DNA from: Candidatus Tepidiaquacellales bacterium UBA6667
Lineage (GTDB): Bacteria > Bacteroidota > Ignavibacteria > Tepidaquicellales > Tepidaquicellaceae
Assembly: GCA_002455255.1 (NCBI GenBank)
Contig: DKKL01000006.1
Span: 1-27,778 of the forward strand
Direction: 5' to 3'
DNA length: 27,778 nt
Below are positions 14,664-23,696 of the stretch, in pieces. The notes under the pieces are model-generated. The model was given only the letters and a program-made list of their open reading frames with translations, made no database searches and was not told the DNA's origin. A program made the translations under genes and the position numbers. Numbering within the stretch: the stretch's first letter is position 1; each line of letters opens with the position of its first letter.

Positions 14664-17600
14664 TCATTGTCTGAACAAATATTTGTATGCATAATCCACA
14701 TCATATTGACAGTTATCACTCAACTTATGGTATGTTCTTTTCCAAATTATGAATTCTCTCCAATATGGAACAGGAATGCGGATACCATGCCATTTTTTCC
14801 ATTTAAACCAAGGAATCCAAATAGTTAATTTTTTTACTGTCTCACCCATTTCAGAGATTATTGCCGGATCAATTATTCCGTTTGTAAATAGAGTAGAATT
14901 ATTTACAACGAGCATTTCTTCATTATTTACAGCACCGGCTGATAAACTGTAATCGCAAGGCGTATTACCTGAAATAGCCTCAGTAGAATTGAACCAATGC
15001 TCTTTTGCTGATTGAATAAATGGAAAATGATTGTTAAAATAGTTTTGCGGTACTGAAATATTCTGAACGGGCTGTACCATTCCTGATGGAGAAAGATATG
15101 GTGTCATCGCAGATGCAAAACTTCCGGAACTTCCTATTGTTTGATCAAGATAATATTTTTTTGCTCTTCCAAATGGGATTCCCATATCAAATACTTTATA
15201 TCCTGTTGCTGAGAATCTGGATGGACCTAAAGACAAAGGATTATTTACTCCTCCGGCACAGTCCATATCCAGAACTCCGTCATCAAATCCCGGATGTATC
15301 CAGTATTTTAAAAAATTAAGTATTGCAGACGGATGCCCTCCTGCCATTGTAATAACAGGAACTGTAATATCATTGATGAGTGAACTCCATCTGTATCGCG
15401 TAATTTCTGGTATCAGGTCTACAAGTATGCTTCGCATAATTATCTGAGGATTTGCATTTATCAATGTCTGAATTGATTGATTGCTTAAAGGAGCTTGAGA
15501 GAGTGCAGTTAAAACTAATCCTGCAAATGTAGGAGTCACCGCTCCAATCTGACAAGCAAGTTTTGCAAGATTGCTTCCTGAAAAAGCTCCCTGTATGCTA
15601 ATTCTTCCTTTACATCTATCAGACATATAACCTACATTTCCATATTTTGTCTGATATGAACCTAATGTTTTTGTTTTATTCGCAATTGATAAGACTACAT
15701 CAGAAACAAGTGCACCGGTAGAATGAGAAATAAAAACATAATCCCTTCCAAAGCATCTTGTACCTCTCGGATCATTTCTATCCGCTTCGACTCCTGTTCC
15801 GTTTTCCATAGCATCTCGTATCTGTGACATTATGCTATGAATTGCAGTTTCCATATCTTCGGCACAATTGTAAGAAACAAGTAGTATTCTGTTCTTACTA
15901 CCGTTATTTCTTAAAAAATGTTGAATATGCGGAAACATATTGGCATATGTCGCAGTTCTGTAATATCCTGAATAGATTTCATTCTTATTCGCAGGCCAAT
16001 TATCAATTGTAGGAGGATACTGACCTGCCCTGTCAATTAAATGACTAAGCTGAAGACCGTGAATATAAATAATATCTCTTCCTTTAAAAGCCATATTATC
16101 ATAATTCGGATTTTTTGATAAATCACAATTAAGGTTTGTCAGTGGTGGGATAGGTGAAAACTCAGGTATTTTATATTCTTCAATCTGAATCGGTTGCTCA
16201 ATAAGTGCATTAACCTCTTCGCATGTCATTCCTGTTCCTGCTGCCTTCATGCTGTCATTGCAATTGAAATTTAAAACATCATCAGGGATAGTACCACCGA
16301 TAGAGAAGCAAGAATTATCAAAACCTGTTTGAGAATACATATCTGTTGTACCATTATAACCCGGGTAAAGGTCTTGCAGACTTCCATTAAAGAAATCATC
16401 ATTCTCAGCTTCAGGTTGACATACAAATCCGGGAGGAGGATCACCAATACTCTGAGGGAGCACAGGATTTCCATTATTGTCTTTCTCCAGCTCAGCACAT
16501 TCCTCTTTTGATGATTCACAAATACTAATATTGTCTATCTCAACATTTGCAATCTGATTATCATTTGTGAAAGCATTGATTGCAATATTTGAATAATCCT
16601 TATTTGCTTTCCAGACTGGAAATTCTATTATTGACCAGGTTCCGCAATCTTTTATTTTACCGCTTCGTCCGATGATGCCCACATTTGTTGATGCCGGAGG
16701 ATGTATTCCTTGTGCATTTGCTATACTTCCGTTAAATGCTATTACTCTTATCTTTGCATAATTTGTATTATTCTGAGAAGAATTAAATTTTACTGCAATA
16801 CTGAGCTTGTAGTATTTTCCGTTTAGAATTTTGTTATTAGGATCAAGTGCTTGAACAACTGATTGTCCGTTAGTTGAATTACCTGATAGTTTTATATGTC
16901 CCGCTTCAAAAAATCCTTCGTTTTGGTTATTCGGATCAAAATACATATTCGGAGAACCATATCCGCTTGTCCAAAATTGAGAAGTTCCGGGCGATGGCAT
17001 AACACCTTGGATACTCGATTGGAAAAAACCACCATTACGGATAAAATCATTTTTGCATTTATCATCCTCACAAGTGAATAAAAGTATTGAATCCCTGCAA
17101 ATTGTTCTTCCCTCTTTTCCTATGAATTCATAAACAACATAAAATGAATCAGAAATATTATTTGCAAAAAAAATAGTTCCTAAATTAATCTGACCGGAAG
17201 GTAAATAGCCGGTTGTATTTTTCCAGTCAATTGATTTTGTATGAGGAGGAATTTTTGCCGGACTTCTTTCCAAACCATTGATACTACTGATTGCTGAGAT
17301 AATATCAAAATCACTGACTGATATTTTTAGTCTTTCAGGATTAAGTTCAGGTGAGCCTTTAAAATTATTAGTAAAACTGATGTCAAAACCGCAATCATCT
17401 TTTTCGTTACTAATCGGTCTTGTTTTGTCGTTTCTATCAACCGGGATGGGGTTTGAGTTTTCAGTAAATTTTAATTTAAAATCATCACATTTATATCTTT
17501 CGGATGAATTTGTAATTCCCGGATTGTGATTATTAGAGTCTGACCATATTCTTGAAAAAGTTCCTATTTCACTTTTAATTTTAGAGGAATAAACCATCCA

Positions 17601-18305
17601 AGCATATATTTTACCTGATTCAAATTTAGGTCCTGTTGGTGGATATTGGAAAGTTGTAGATCTTATTTCCTCTTTTTCAAAAAAGGCTTTATTTTTTAAC
17701 ATTGCATTTTCCGGAGATTCATCACCTTTAATTTCAACAATTTTAATTTTATATGGACCTCCAATAGGCAATGGAGTCCATGAAAAAATAATCGGAGATG
17801 ACTGATCAAAAGATTCGTTGTTATCAGGTGAAAGTAAAGAAATCTCAGCTTCAAATAATTCTTCCACTTCCTGTTCAAAACATTCATCGTTGCTGATTTC
17901 TTCATTAGTTCCTGATTCTTTTGCGATTACGCAAACAGTATAATCACCATTTGGAAATTTCCCCATTCTTACAAGTGCTTCTTTAAATCGAGGGTCAGAG
18001 TTTGGATATGAGATATCAGGTGTTTGAGGTAAATCACTTATTTTGAATTTTCTTTTTTCTTTTGGATTAAGTTTAATTGTCATTGTAGTTCCGGTTGCAA
18101 TCAATCCTGCTTTTTTTTCATTTAAAGAACCAAATAAGTAAAAATTGACTTCTTCATTTGTAAGATTATTCAACTCAAAATCCCAAATGTGAGATAGTTT
18201 AAGCTCATTTAAAGGAGGTCTTGAGTAATTAATTTTTATTTTATTTTGAGCGTAAGTTTGTGAACAAAAAATAAACAAAAAAATTAATAAGCCAATTGAT
18301 TTCAT
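14664..18305 (-). CDS. Secreted modular alpha/beta hydrolase (lipase-like) fused to cluster N-terminal module
   Basis: 1213 residues from the ATG at 18305, chosen because it gives a clean signal peptide (MKSIGLLIFLFIFCSQTYAQ); ATGs at 18365 and an earlier ORF start would only add a poor N-terminal extension. Order: shared module (about 21-150), Fn3-like domain (about 155-265), a cysteine-containing domain also found twice in the 18946 protein (about 290-415), a carbohydrate-binding-like jellyroll (about 420-600), a linker, then an alpha/beta hydrolase (about 740-1130). Hydrolase evidence: YIHGLQ with His749-Gly750 as oxyanion-hole strand, Ser862 in FISHSTGALVS (nucleophile elbow, with Ser in place of the usual first Gly), and GFDDGVLDM as likely acid region; the His may lie in HFPFIQSAKEHWF. 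Likely secreted esterase or lipase; substrate unknown. No T9SS sorting domain. Confidence 0.8.
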   Translation of the reverse strand: MKSIGLLIFLFIFCSQTYAQNKIKINYSRPPLNELKLSHIWDFELNNLTNEEVNFYLFGSLNEKKAGLIATGTTMTIKLNPKEKRKFKISDLPQTPDISYPNSDPRFKEALVRMGKFPNGDYTVCVIAKESGTNEEISNDECFEQEVEELFEAEISLLSPDNNESFDQSSPIIFSWTPLPIGGPYKIKIVEIKGDESPENAMLKNKAFFEKEEIRSTTFQYPPTGPKFESGKIYAWMVYSSKIKSEIGTFSRIWSDSNNHNPGITNSSERYKCDDFKLKFTENSNPIPVDRNDKTRPISNEKDDCGFDISFTNNFKGSPELNPERLKISVSDFDIISAISSINGLERSPAKIPPHTKSIDWKNTTGYLPSGQINLGTIFFANNISDSFYVVYEFIGKEGRTICRDSILLFTCEDDKCKNDFIRNGGFFQSSIQGVMPSPGTSQFWTSGYGSPNMYFDPNNQNEGFFEAGHIKLSGNSTNGQSVVQALDPNNKILNGKYYKLSIAVKFNSSQNNTNYAKIRVIAFNGSIANAQGIHPPASTNVGIIGRSGKIKDCGTWSIIEFPVWKANKDYSNIAINAFTNDNQIANVEIDNISICESSKEECAELEKDNNGNPVLPQSIGDPPPGFVCQPEAENDDFFNGSLQDLYPGYNGTTDMYSQTGFDNSCFSIGGTIPDDVLNFNCNDSMKAAGTGMTCEEVNALIEQPIQIEEYKIPEFSPIPPLTNLNCDLSKNPNYDNMAFKGRDIIYIHGLQLSHLIDRAGQYPPTIDNWPANKNEIYSGYYRTATYANMFPHIQHFLRNNGSKNRILLVSYNCAEDMETAIHSIMSQIRDAMENGTGVEADRNDPRGTRCFGRDYVFISHSTGALVSDVVLSIANKTKTLGSYQTKYGNVGYMSDRCKGRISIQGAFSGSNLAKLACQIGAVTPTFAGLVLTALSQAPLSNQSIQTLINANPQIIMRSILVDLIPEITRYRWSSLINDITVPVITMAGGHPSAILNFLKYWIHPGFDDGVLDMDCAGGVNNPLSLGPSRFSATGYKVFDMGIPFGRAKKYYLDQTIGSSGSFASAMTPYLSPSGMVQPVQNISVPQNYFNNHFPFIQSAKEHWFNSTEAISGNTPCDYSLSAGAVNNEEMLVVNNSTLFTNGIIDPAIISEMGETVKKLTIWIPWFKWKKWHGIRIPVPYWREFIIWKRTYHKLSDNCQYDVDYAYKYLFRQ
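17640..17753 (-). repeat. Segment coding a 38-residue block identical to one at 22996-23109
   Basis: This stretch of the hydrolase gene encodes the same 38 residues (YKIKIVEIKGDESPENAM ... TTFQYP) as 22996-23109 in the 18946 gene. By my count the DNA differs at 13 of 114 positions, all silent. Flanking protein sequence is clearly more divergent. Confidence 0.85.
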
Positions 18306-18663
18306 AAAAAAGGTATTTATAAATTGTGTTCGTTCAAAAGAAAGAGTAGGAAATAAATTTTTCATTAGATTAATTAGATTTGATTTAAATACTAAAAAAG
18401 AAGAAAAAGAATATTTATGTATAATAGTAAATAGAATAAATATATTATACTTTAAAAAAAAATCTATAACACAGGTATGTAATCTCAAAATAATTAATAA
18501 TAAAATTTTAGAATTATATTTAATTTTAAAAAAATCATTTCAACAAATATTATTTATTCTCATTAATTTAACATCACTCATTTGATTCATTAATTACACA
18601 GTTAAAATTTGTTATAAAAATTGAACTATCTTATCTTGTATTAACTTTTTACTTATCAGAAAT
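18306..18663. other. AT-rich leader region upstream of the hydrolase gene
   Basis: 358 bases with no believable gene, extremely AT-rich. It must carry the promoter and leader of the 14664-18305 gene, because the preceding unit is a gene remnant and a hairpin. An in-frame extension of the hydrolase ORF runs up to 18488, but its sequence does not look like an exported protein start. No promoter element can be assigned with confidence. Confidence 0.5.
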
Positions 18664-18888
18664 CTAAATTAATAAAGTTGTTTTACCTTCAATAAACTTT
18701 TGGACTTTATAATTAATAACTTGTTTATTCCAACATTTATTTTCGCTTGCTCCCGGATTAGTAAGAGTAACCTTCCATAGATTATCTACATCAAACCTAA
18801 ACGGAGACGGCTGCTGCAGCACGACTGTGATTTGGGAGTGTGCGAAACCTGGAATAAGCAGAGAAAATAATAATATTAAATTTTTCAT
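18664..18888 (-). pseudogene. Truncated copy of the shared signal-peptide/N-terminal module
   Basis: 74 codons: a good signal peptide (MKNLILLFSLLIPGFAHS), then QITVVLQQPSPFRF and VDNLWKVTLTNPGAS exactly as in the 13578 gene, after which similarity ends abruptly and about 25 unrelated residues lead to a stop. The 108-base core matches 14336-14443 with two mismatches. This is a gene remnant left by deletion or recombination, or a donor cassette. A functional 55-residue secreted peptide cannot be excluded but is less likely. Confidence 0.8.
18744..18851 (-). repeat. 108-bp direct repeat, copy B
   Basis: Partner of 14336-14443, same orientation, two mismatches, 4.4 kb apart and flanking the whole hydrolase gene. 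Recombination between the copies would delete the hydrolase gene and its leader and leave one intact module start. Confidence 0.9.
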
Positions 18889-18903
18889 AAGTTTAAGTTT
18901 ATT

Positions 18904-18930
18904 AATGCGGAATAAAATTTATTCCGCATT
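18904..18930. terminator. Near-perfect palindrome, probable terminator of the 18946 gene
   Basis: AATGCGGAATAAA (18904-18916) and TTTATTCCGCATT (18918-18930) are perfect inverse complements around one base, giving a stem of about 11 bp with a short A/T loop. It begins 15 bases after the stop of the - strand 18946 gene. There is no long T-run, so it may act as a weak bidirectional terminator or 3'-end stabiliser. Confidence 0.55.
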
Positions 18931-18945
18931 TAATTTACACAAAAA

Positions 18946-21900
18946 TTATTTTCTTATACAATAGCATTTACCTTCAAATTCAAAACATAAATCACATTTC
19001 TCACAATTATCACAGTTATCGGAAATTACTTCGTATTTATTAGAATCTCCTGCGATAAAAATTCCGGACTCTAATAATTTAGGTTCAGAATTTTCATCAA
19101 CCGATTCCACAAGAATCCAGAGATATTTATATCCATTTTTTAATTCAACTTTAGATTCAGATTTGGAAAGATCGAAATTATCAGAATTAGAGATTGGAAT
19201 TTCAGCAATGACCTCAAGATTTTCAGTTATTGATTCTAAGTTTAGTTTACTACCTCTGACAGAATTTATTTCAATCAGTTTCAGAACTCCTGATTTCACG
19301 AAATCAAATTTAAAAGTAGGATTTAATGAACCTGAAGGATTAAAAATAGTTGGACCGACATTAGGTTTTGGATCAAATATTCTATCACGAATAGAGCCCC
19401 AACCAATAGCTGTGCCGGTGTTAATGACATTTCCTACTCTAAAGCTAACAATACACTTACCACAAGATATTCCATTACAAAAAACTTCAAATTCTATTCT
19501 ATATGTAATTGGATTTCCAAAAAAAGAGCTTGGTCCTGTTAATGAAGTTGAAATAGAGTTACCGCTACCATTTAGAATCCTTGCCCCATTTCTAAAAATA
19601 TCGTATTTATATTCAGCAGGGCAATTTTGCGTCGGAGAATTTCCCGCACATTGAAAACCTGGAGCAACGATGTTATAATTTCCGGCAGCAAATTGCTGAG
19701 TGCTATTTGTTCCACACGCAATATATCTTGGAGTATTATTTCTGGTTAAAGTTACATTACCAGTAAAAAAATTAGAAGTACCACAATTGCAACCAATATT
19801 CTCCTTAGGTTTAATAATAAATTCACATTTCGAACAAATATTTCTTCCACATCTTGCAATTAAAGTTATTTTTAATTCTGATGTAACATTTTGTATCGTA
19901 AAATTACCAAAGATTTCCGGTCCACCATTTATAGTGTATGAGTAACTAACGGGTCCACAATTTTCAGGACAGTTGTAAGAAGGTGATAAAGTTACATTAC
20001 TGTTATAATCAACCATATAAGTTTCTCTATTGCAGAAGATTGTTTCTATTCTTGTACTATTTGAATTTGAATATTTTATTGTATTATTTAATAAGTCCCA
20101 ATGCCCTCTTGAGCAATCACAAGGAGGAATTGGAGGAACATTAATTTTGATTTCACAGAATCTTTCACACTTAACTCCATTGCAAAGAGCATAAAACCTT
20201 AAAACATAACTTCCAGGCACATTAAAAGTATGGGCTATAATATTTGTATTTCCGGAAATATTAACAGGTACTGCTCCTGAACCTCCAATGAGCGTCCATT
20301 CATATGAAGGTCTGCAATTAGGTGGACAATTGTAATTTGGCATTGTTATTACAACTTGGTCATTTAGTTTAATTTCAGTTTCATTACCACATAATATTAT
20401 TTTACCTATATTATTAATTGAGAGATTTATTTTATCGGTATCCCAACTTCCGAAATTACAATTACAATTTATTCTATCTTCTACTTTTATATTAATAATA
20501 CATTTTTCACAACCAACATTATTACATAAGGCTTCAATTCTCAGGGTGTAATCTCCCGGGTTATTAAAAGTATAATTTATATCCCTCGTATTAACTGTTT
20601 GGATAATGCCATTATCATCTGATAATTCTAATTTATAAACAACTTCACAACTGCTTGGTTTACATTCATATTCTGGTGCCTGGATTGTGATATTGTCATC
20701 TTTAGATATTACGATTGTATTTCCACATAAAACGGATTTTATTTTTCCATCGGGCAGTTTAATATAAACGCTATCTTTTTTCCATCCATCTTCATTACAT
20801 TCACATTGTCCGGGGCAATTTATAGTAGAGAAGCAGTGTTCAGAGTAACAACATGCTGCTTTCAATTTTTGTCCTTGAGAATTTAGCATAATTGTTCCGT
20901 CAGTATTTCTTCCATATTTGAACAGAGCAAATTTCAAACAGAAGGCAGTTGAAGGTGCAATACCACTTAAAATTAATTCGACATCAACAATTTGATTTTG
21001 ACCAATTGTTACTATATGTTCATATTCATTTAATGTTAAAGAATAAGGGGAAATCACTTGAATATCAAATCCATCAACTGTGAAGCCACTATTATTTCTC
21101 AATTTAAAATTATATTTGAAACTTCCGTTTTCAAGACACTCAATTGAATTTTCCAAAATATCCAAACAAACCCCTGGAGGAACAGGAGGAGGACATGGAG
21201 TTGTAAGTGTATCTCTACAAACAATATTTCCATTATTAATCCATTCAATAACAATTTTTTGAGGAAGAGTATTTTCATACCCATTCAAACAAAAATTGAA
21301 AATATTATTGTTGCTGCCGGTTGGAATAAATCCACTAAAATTAAACATATTTACTTCAGATGGAGGAATTGAAATACTTGAACCCCAACCTGAACCGAAA
21401 CTCCAATTTCTAAATTCAATATTATCCAATAACCTGACATTAATCTGGTCGAAGAAATTAGAGGAATAATTATTTGTAATATTAAGATTGTAACAACAAG
21501 TAATAGGGTCACCTGATAATGTTGCTTCTACTTTAGTGCATATACATTCAGGAATTGTTACAGTTAAAGTATCCAAGCAAGAACAACATTCGTCAGTATA
21601 TCTCATTATAATTTTTACCACATCACCGGAATTTGCGCCATTAAGAATTATGCTTAAAGGACTTGATGTAGTTGCTCCTGGCGAAAGTGCCGGTATCAAT
21701 GAAATATTTGAAGGTGAAACAGTTATTCCGGCAGGAATCGTATTTACAATTTCAACATTTGATATATTAAATCCTGTTGATATAGTGTTTGTAACATTTG
21801 TAATATTAAAAGTTACTTTAATTTCATCATCATTTATGCAGTCTAAAACTGGCTCTGAGTAAGTAACGCACGGGATATCACAATTAGATATAAGAGTATC

Positions 21901-23679
21901 AGAGCATACTGTATTTTCACCTGCAATCCAATCAACTACAACTTTTTGAGGAACATTTGTGTAACTTAAACAATATGAAAACATATCATTCAAAGTTCCA
22001 CCAGGAATTGGCATACTACTGTTTTTTCTTACGATATTAATTTCAGAATTATTAATGGTTCCTGCAAGCCAATCACTTCCTGGAACTGTATAATTTGGAT
22101 TTAAAACAGGATTTACAAATTCAGTTCCGCCTTCAATTACTCTGCATTTAATTCTATTAACATTTAGTGTATTTGAAGGAAATGTTAAATCAATGTTCCA
22201 ACAACAGTTACCGGTTGAAATTTCTGAAGTTGCAGTAAATCCGTTGCAAGGATTGGAATTTATAACAGTTTCATCACAAGTCCAACAAAAGTTATCAAAA
22301 TATACTTTTTCTGACGGTTGTGAATTATAATCCGTTGCCATTACAATTCCCGTAACATTTTGAATCAAGTTATCCCAGGCATCACAAGCTTCTTGACCGG
22401 ACAAAATAACATTTCCAATCCCTCTAATTTCCCAATAGCCATAATTATTTGTAGGTAAATTACCATTAATGCAGGGACCGATAGCAAAGCACCAATTGTT
22501 CCAAATATTATCTTGTATCATTGGATTAGTAGGATGACCAACAAACAAAGCTCTAACTCTATGATAATTAAAATCATTAACATTATTTATTGGTGCACCT
22601 GTGTAGATATAAACGGCCGGGAATCTTAGCATATTTGTTGCGACGCCGGTATTCCAATCCACTTTATATTGAAAACATAAGCATCCATCAGTTCCTCTTT
22701 CTAACCAATTACCGCTAAAGTCAACATCATTCCAAGCTATAGACGGTCCGGCTCCATCGGTTAATACTAATGTATTAGTGTTATTTACTTTATCATTTCC
22801 ATTTTTAGTTATTTGAACAGAACTTACATAATCGCTTTCCCAATTACTTGTACTATTACTGTTTTCAAAATCTATACAATCTTGATTTGAATTATTAACC
22901 GAAGTTGTTTTAATAATTTGAATATTGCTTAACGAACTATTAGTACTGACCTGCCAAGCATATTTTTTTTCTATTTCAAATTTAGGGGCGGTTATTGGAT
23001 ACTGGAAAGTAGTAGATCTTATTTCTTCTTTTTCAAAGAATGCTTTGTTTTTAAGCATTGCATTTTCAGGGGATTCATCACCTTTAATTTCTACTATTTT
23101 GATTTTATAAGAGCTACCTGATTCGATATTACCAATTGGCATCCATGTGAAATTTATTGATTCGTCTGGATTCAGAGTTTCATTATTCCCAGGTGAAAGT
23201 AAAGAAATTTCAGCTTCAGAGGTTTTTTCAATATCTTGTTCTATGCAATCTTCTCCTAATACTTCATTAGTTCCAACTTGCTTTGCTGTAATACAAATAG
23301 TATAAGATCCTTCCGGTAAATTACCGGTTCGGATAAGTGCATTTTTATATCTTTCATCCGGATGAATATAATTGATATCAGGTGTTTTAGGTAAATCGCT
23401 AACTTTAAATTTTTTAGTTTCCCCTTTTCGCAAAGTTATTGCCATTGTTTGACCAGTAGCAATTAGCCCGTTTTTACTTTCAGTTAGAGTACCATTTAAT
23501 GTAAACTCTAAATCTTGATTGGAATTATTCTTAAGGGTGAAATTCCATAAATCATCTGCTCTCAGTTGATTTAATGGAGGTCTTGTATAAATTATCTCAA
23601 TAATGTTAGATTGACCATTAGCAAATGGACTTATCATCATTATTAGATACATGAATAAAAATAGTATTAATCTTTTCAT
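18946..23679 (-). CDS. Large secreted modular cysteine-rich protein with shared N-terminal module
   Basis: 1577 residues from the ATG at 23679, which gives a signal peptide (MKRLILFLFMYLIMMISPFANGQ); a start 12 codons earlier overlaps the upstream stop. Order: shared module (about 24-155, YTRPPLNQLRADDLW), Fn3-like domain (about 160-265) with the 38-residue block identical to the hydrolase protein, a carbohydrate-binding-like domain (about 285-475), two copies of a cysteine-containing domain also in the hydrolase protein (about 480-610 and 725-850; each ends in a VCSDTL or VCRDTL strand), two CARDB/DUF11-like domains between and after, then four tandem cysteine-rich PKD-like repeats starting near 960, 1073, 1188 and 1298. 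The C-terminus (about 1420-1577) has an Fn3-like part and the tail CDNCEKCDLCFEF. No enzymatic motif and no T9SS sorting domain. Probably an extracellular disulfide-bonded scaffold. Confidence 0.8.
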   Translation of the reverse strand: MKRLILFLFMYLIMMISPFANGQSNIIEIIYTRPPLNQLRADDLWNFTLKNNSNQDLEFTLNGTLTESKNGLIATGQTMAITLRKGETKKFKVSDLPKTPDINYIHPDERYKNALIRTGNLPEGSYTICITAKQVGTNEVLGEDCIEQDIEKTSEAEISLLSPGNNETLNPDESINFTWMPIGNIESGSSYKIKIVEIKGDESPENAMLKNKAFFEKEEIRSTTFQYPITAPKFEIEKKYAWQVSTNSSLSNIQIIKTTSVNNSNQDCIDFENSNSTSNWESDYVSSVQITKNGNDKVNNTNTLVLTDGAGPSIAWNDVDFSGNWLERGTDGCLCFQYKVDWNTGVATNMLRFPAVYIYTGAPINNVNDFNYHRVRALFVGHPTNPMIQDNIWNNWCFAIGPCINGNLPTNNYGYWEIRGIGNVILSGQEACDAWDNLIQNVTGIVMATDYNSQPSEKVYFDNFCWTCDETVINSNPCNGFTATSEISTGNCCWNIDLTFPSNTLNVNRIKCRVIEGGTEFVNPVLNPNYTVPGSDWLAGTINNSEINIVRKNSSMPIPGGTLNDMFSYCLSYTNVPQKVVVDWIAGENTVCSDTLISNCDIPCVTYSEPVLDCINDDEIKVTFNITNVTNTISTGFNISNVEIVNTIPAGITVSPSNISLIPALSPGATTSSPLSIILNGANSGDVVKIIMRYTDECCSCLDTLTVTIPECICTKVEATLSGDPITCCYNLNITNNYSSNFFDQINVRLLDNIEFRNWSFGSGWGSSISIPPSEVNMFNFSGFIPTGSNNNIFNFCLNGYENTLPQKIVIEWINNGNIVCRDTLTTPCPPPVPPGVCLDILENSIECLENGSFKYNFKLRNNSGFTVDGFDIQVISPYSLTLNEYEHIVTIGQNQIVDVELILSGIAPSTAFCLKFALFKYGRNTDGTIMLNSQGQKLKAACCYSEHCFSTINCPGQCECNEDGWKKDSVYIKLPDGKIKSVLCGNTIVISKDDNITIQAPEYECKPSSCEVVYKLELSDDNGIIQTVNTRDINYTFNNPGDYTLRIEALCNNVGCEKCIINIKVEDRINCNCNFGSWDTDKINLSINNIGKIILCGNETEIKLNDQVVITMPNYNCPPNCRPSYEWTLIGGSGAVPVNISGNTNIIAHTFNVPGSYVLRFYALCNGVKCERFCEIKINVPPIPPCDCSRGHWDLLNNTIKYSNSNSTRIETIFCNRETYMVDYNSNVTLSPSYNCPENCGPVSYSYTINGGPEIFGNFTIQNVTSELKITLIARCGRNICSKCEFIIKPKENIGCNCGTSNFFTGNVTLTRNNTPRYIACGTNSTQQFAAGNYNIVAPGFQCAGNSPTQNCPAEYKYDIFRNGARILNGSGNSISTSLTGPSSFFGNPITYRIEFEVFCNGISCGKCIVSFRVGNVINTGTAIGWGSIRDRIFDPKPNVGPTIFNPSGSLNPTFKFDFVKSGVLKLIEINSVRGSKLNLESITENLEVIAEIPISNSDNFDLSKSESKVELKNGYKYLWILVESVDENSEPKLLESGIFIAGDSNKYEVISDNCDNCEKCDLCFEFEGKCYCIRK
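22996..23109 (-). repeat. Segment coding the 38-residue conserved block, second copy
   Basis: Partner of 17640-17753; same protein, 13 silent base differences by my count. Lies in the Fn3-like domain of the 1577-residue protein. Confidence 0.85.
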
Positions 23680-23696
23680 TTTATTAAATTTTATTT

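Noticed and set aside
18306..18488. N-terminal extension of the hydrolase ORF up to 18488
   Set aside because: It would place about 60 low-complexity residues before a perfect signal peptide; the ATG at 18305 is the natural start.
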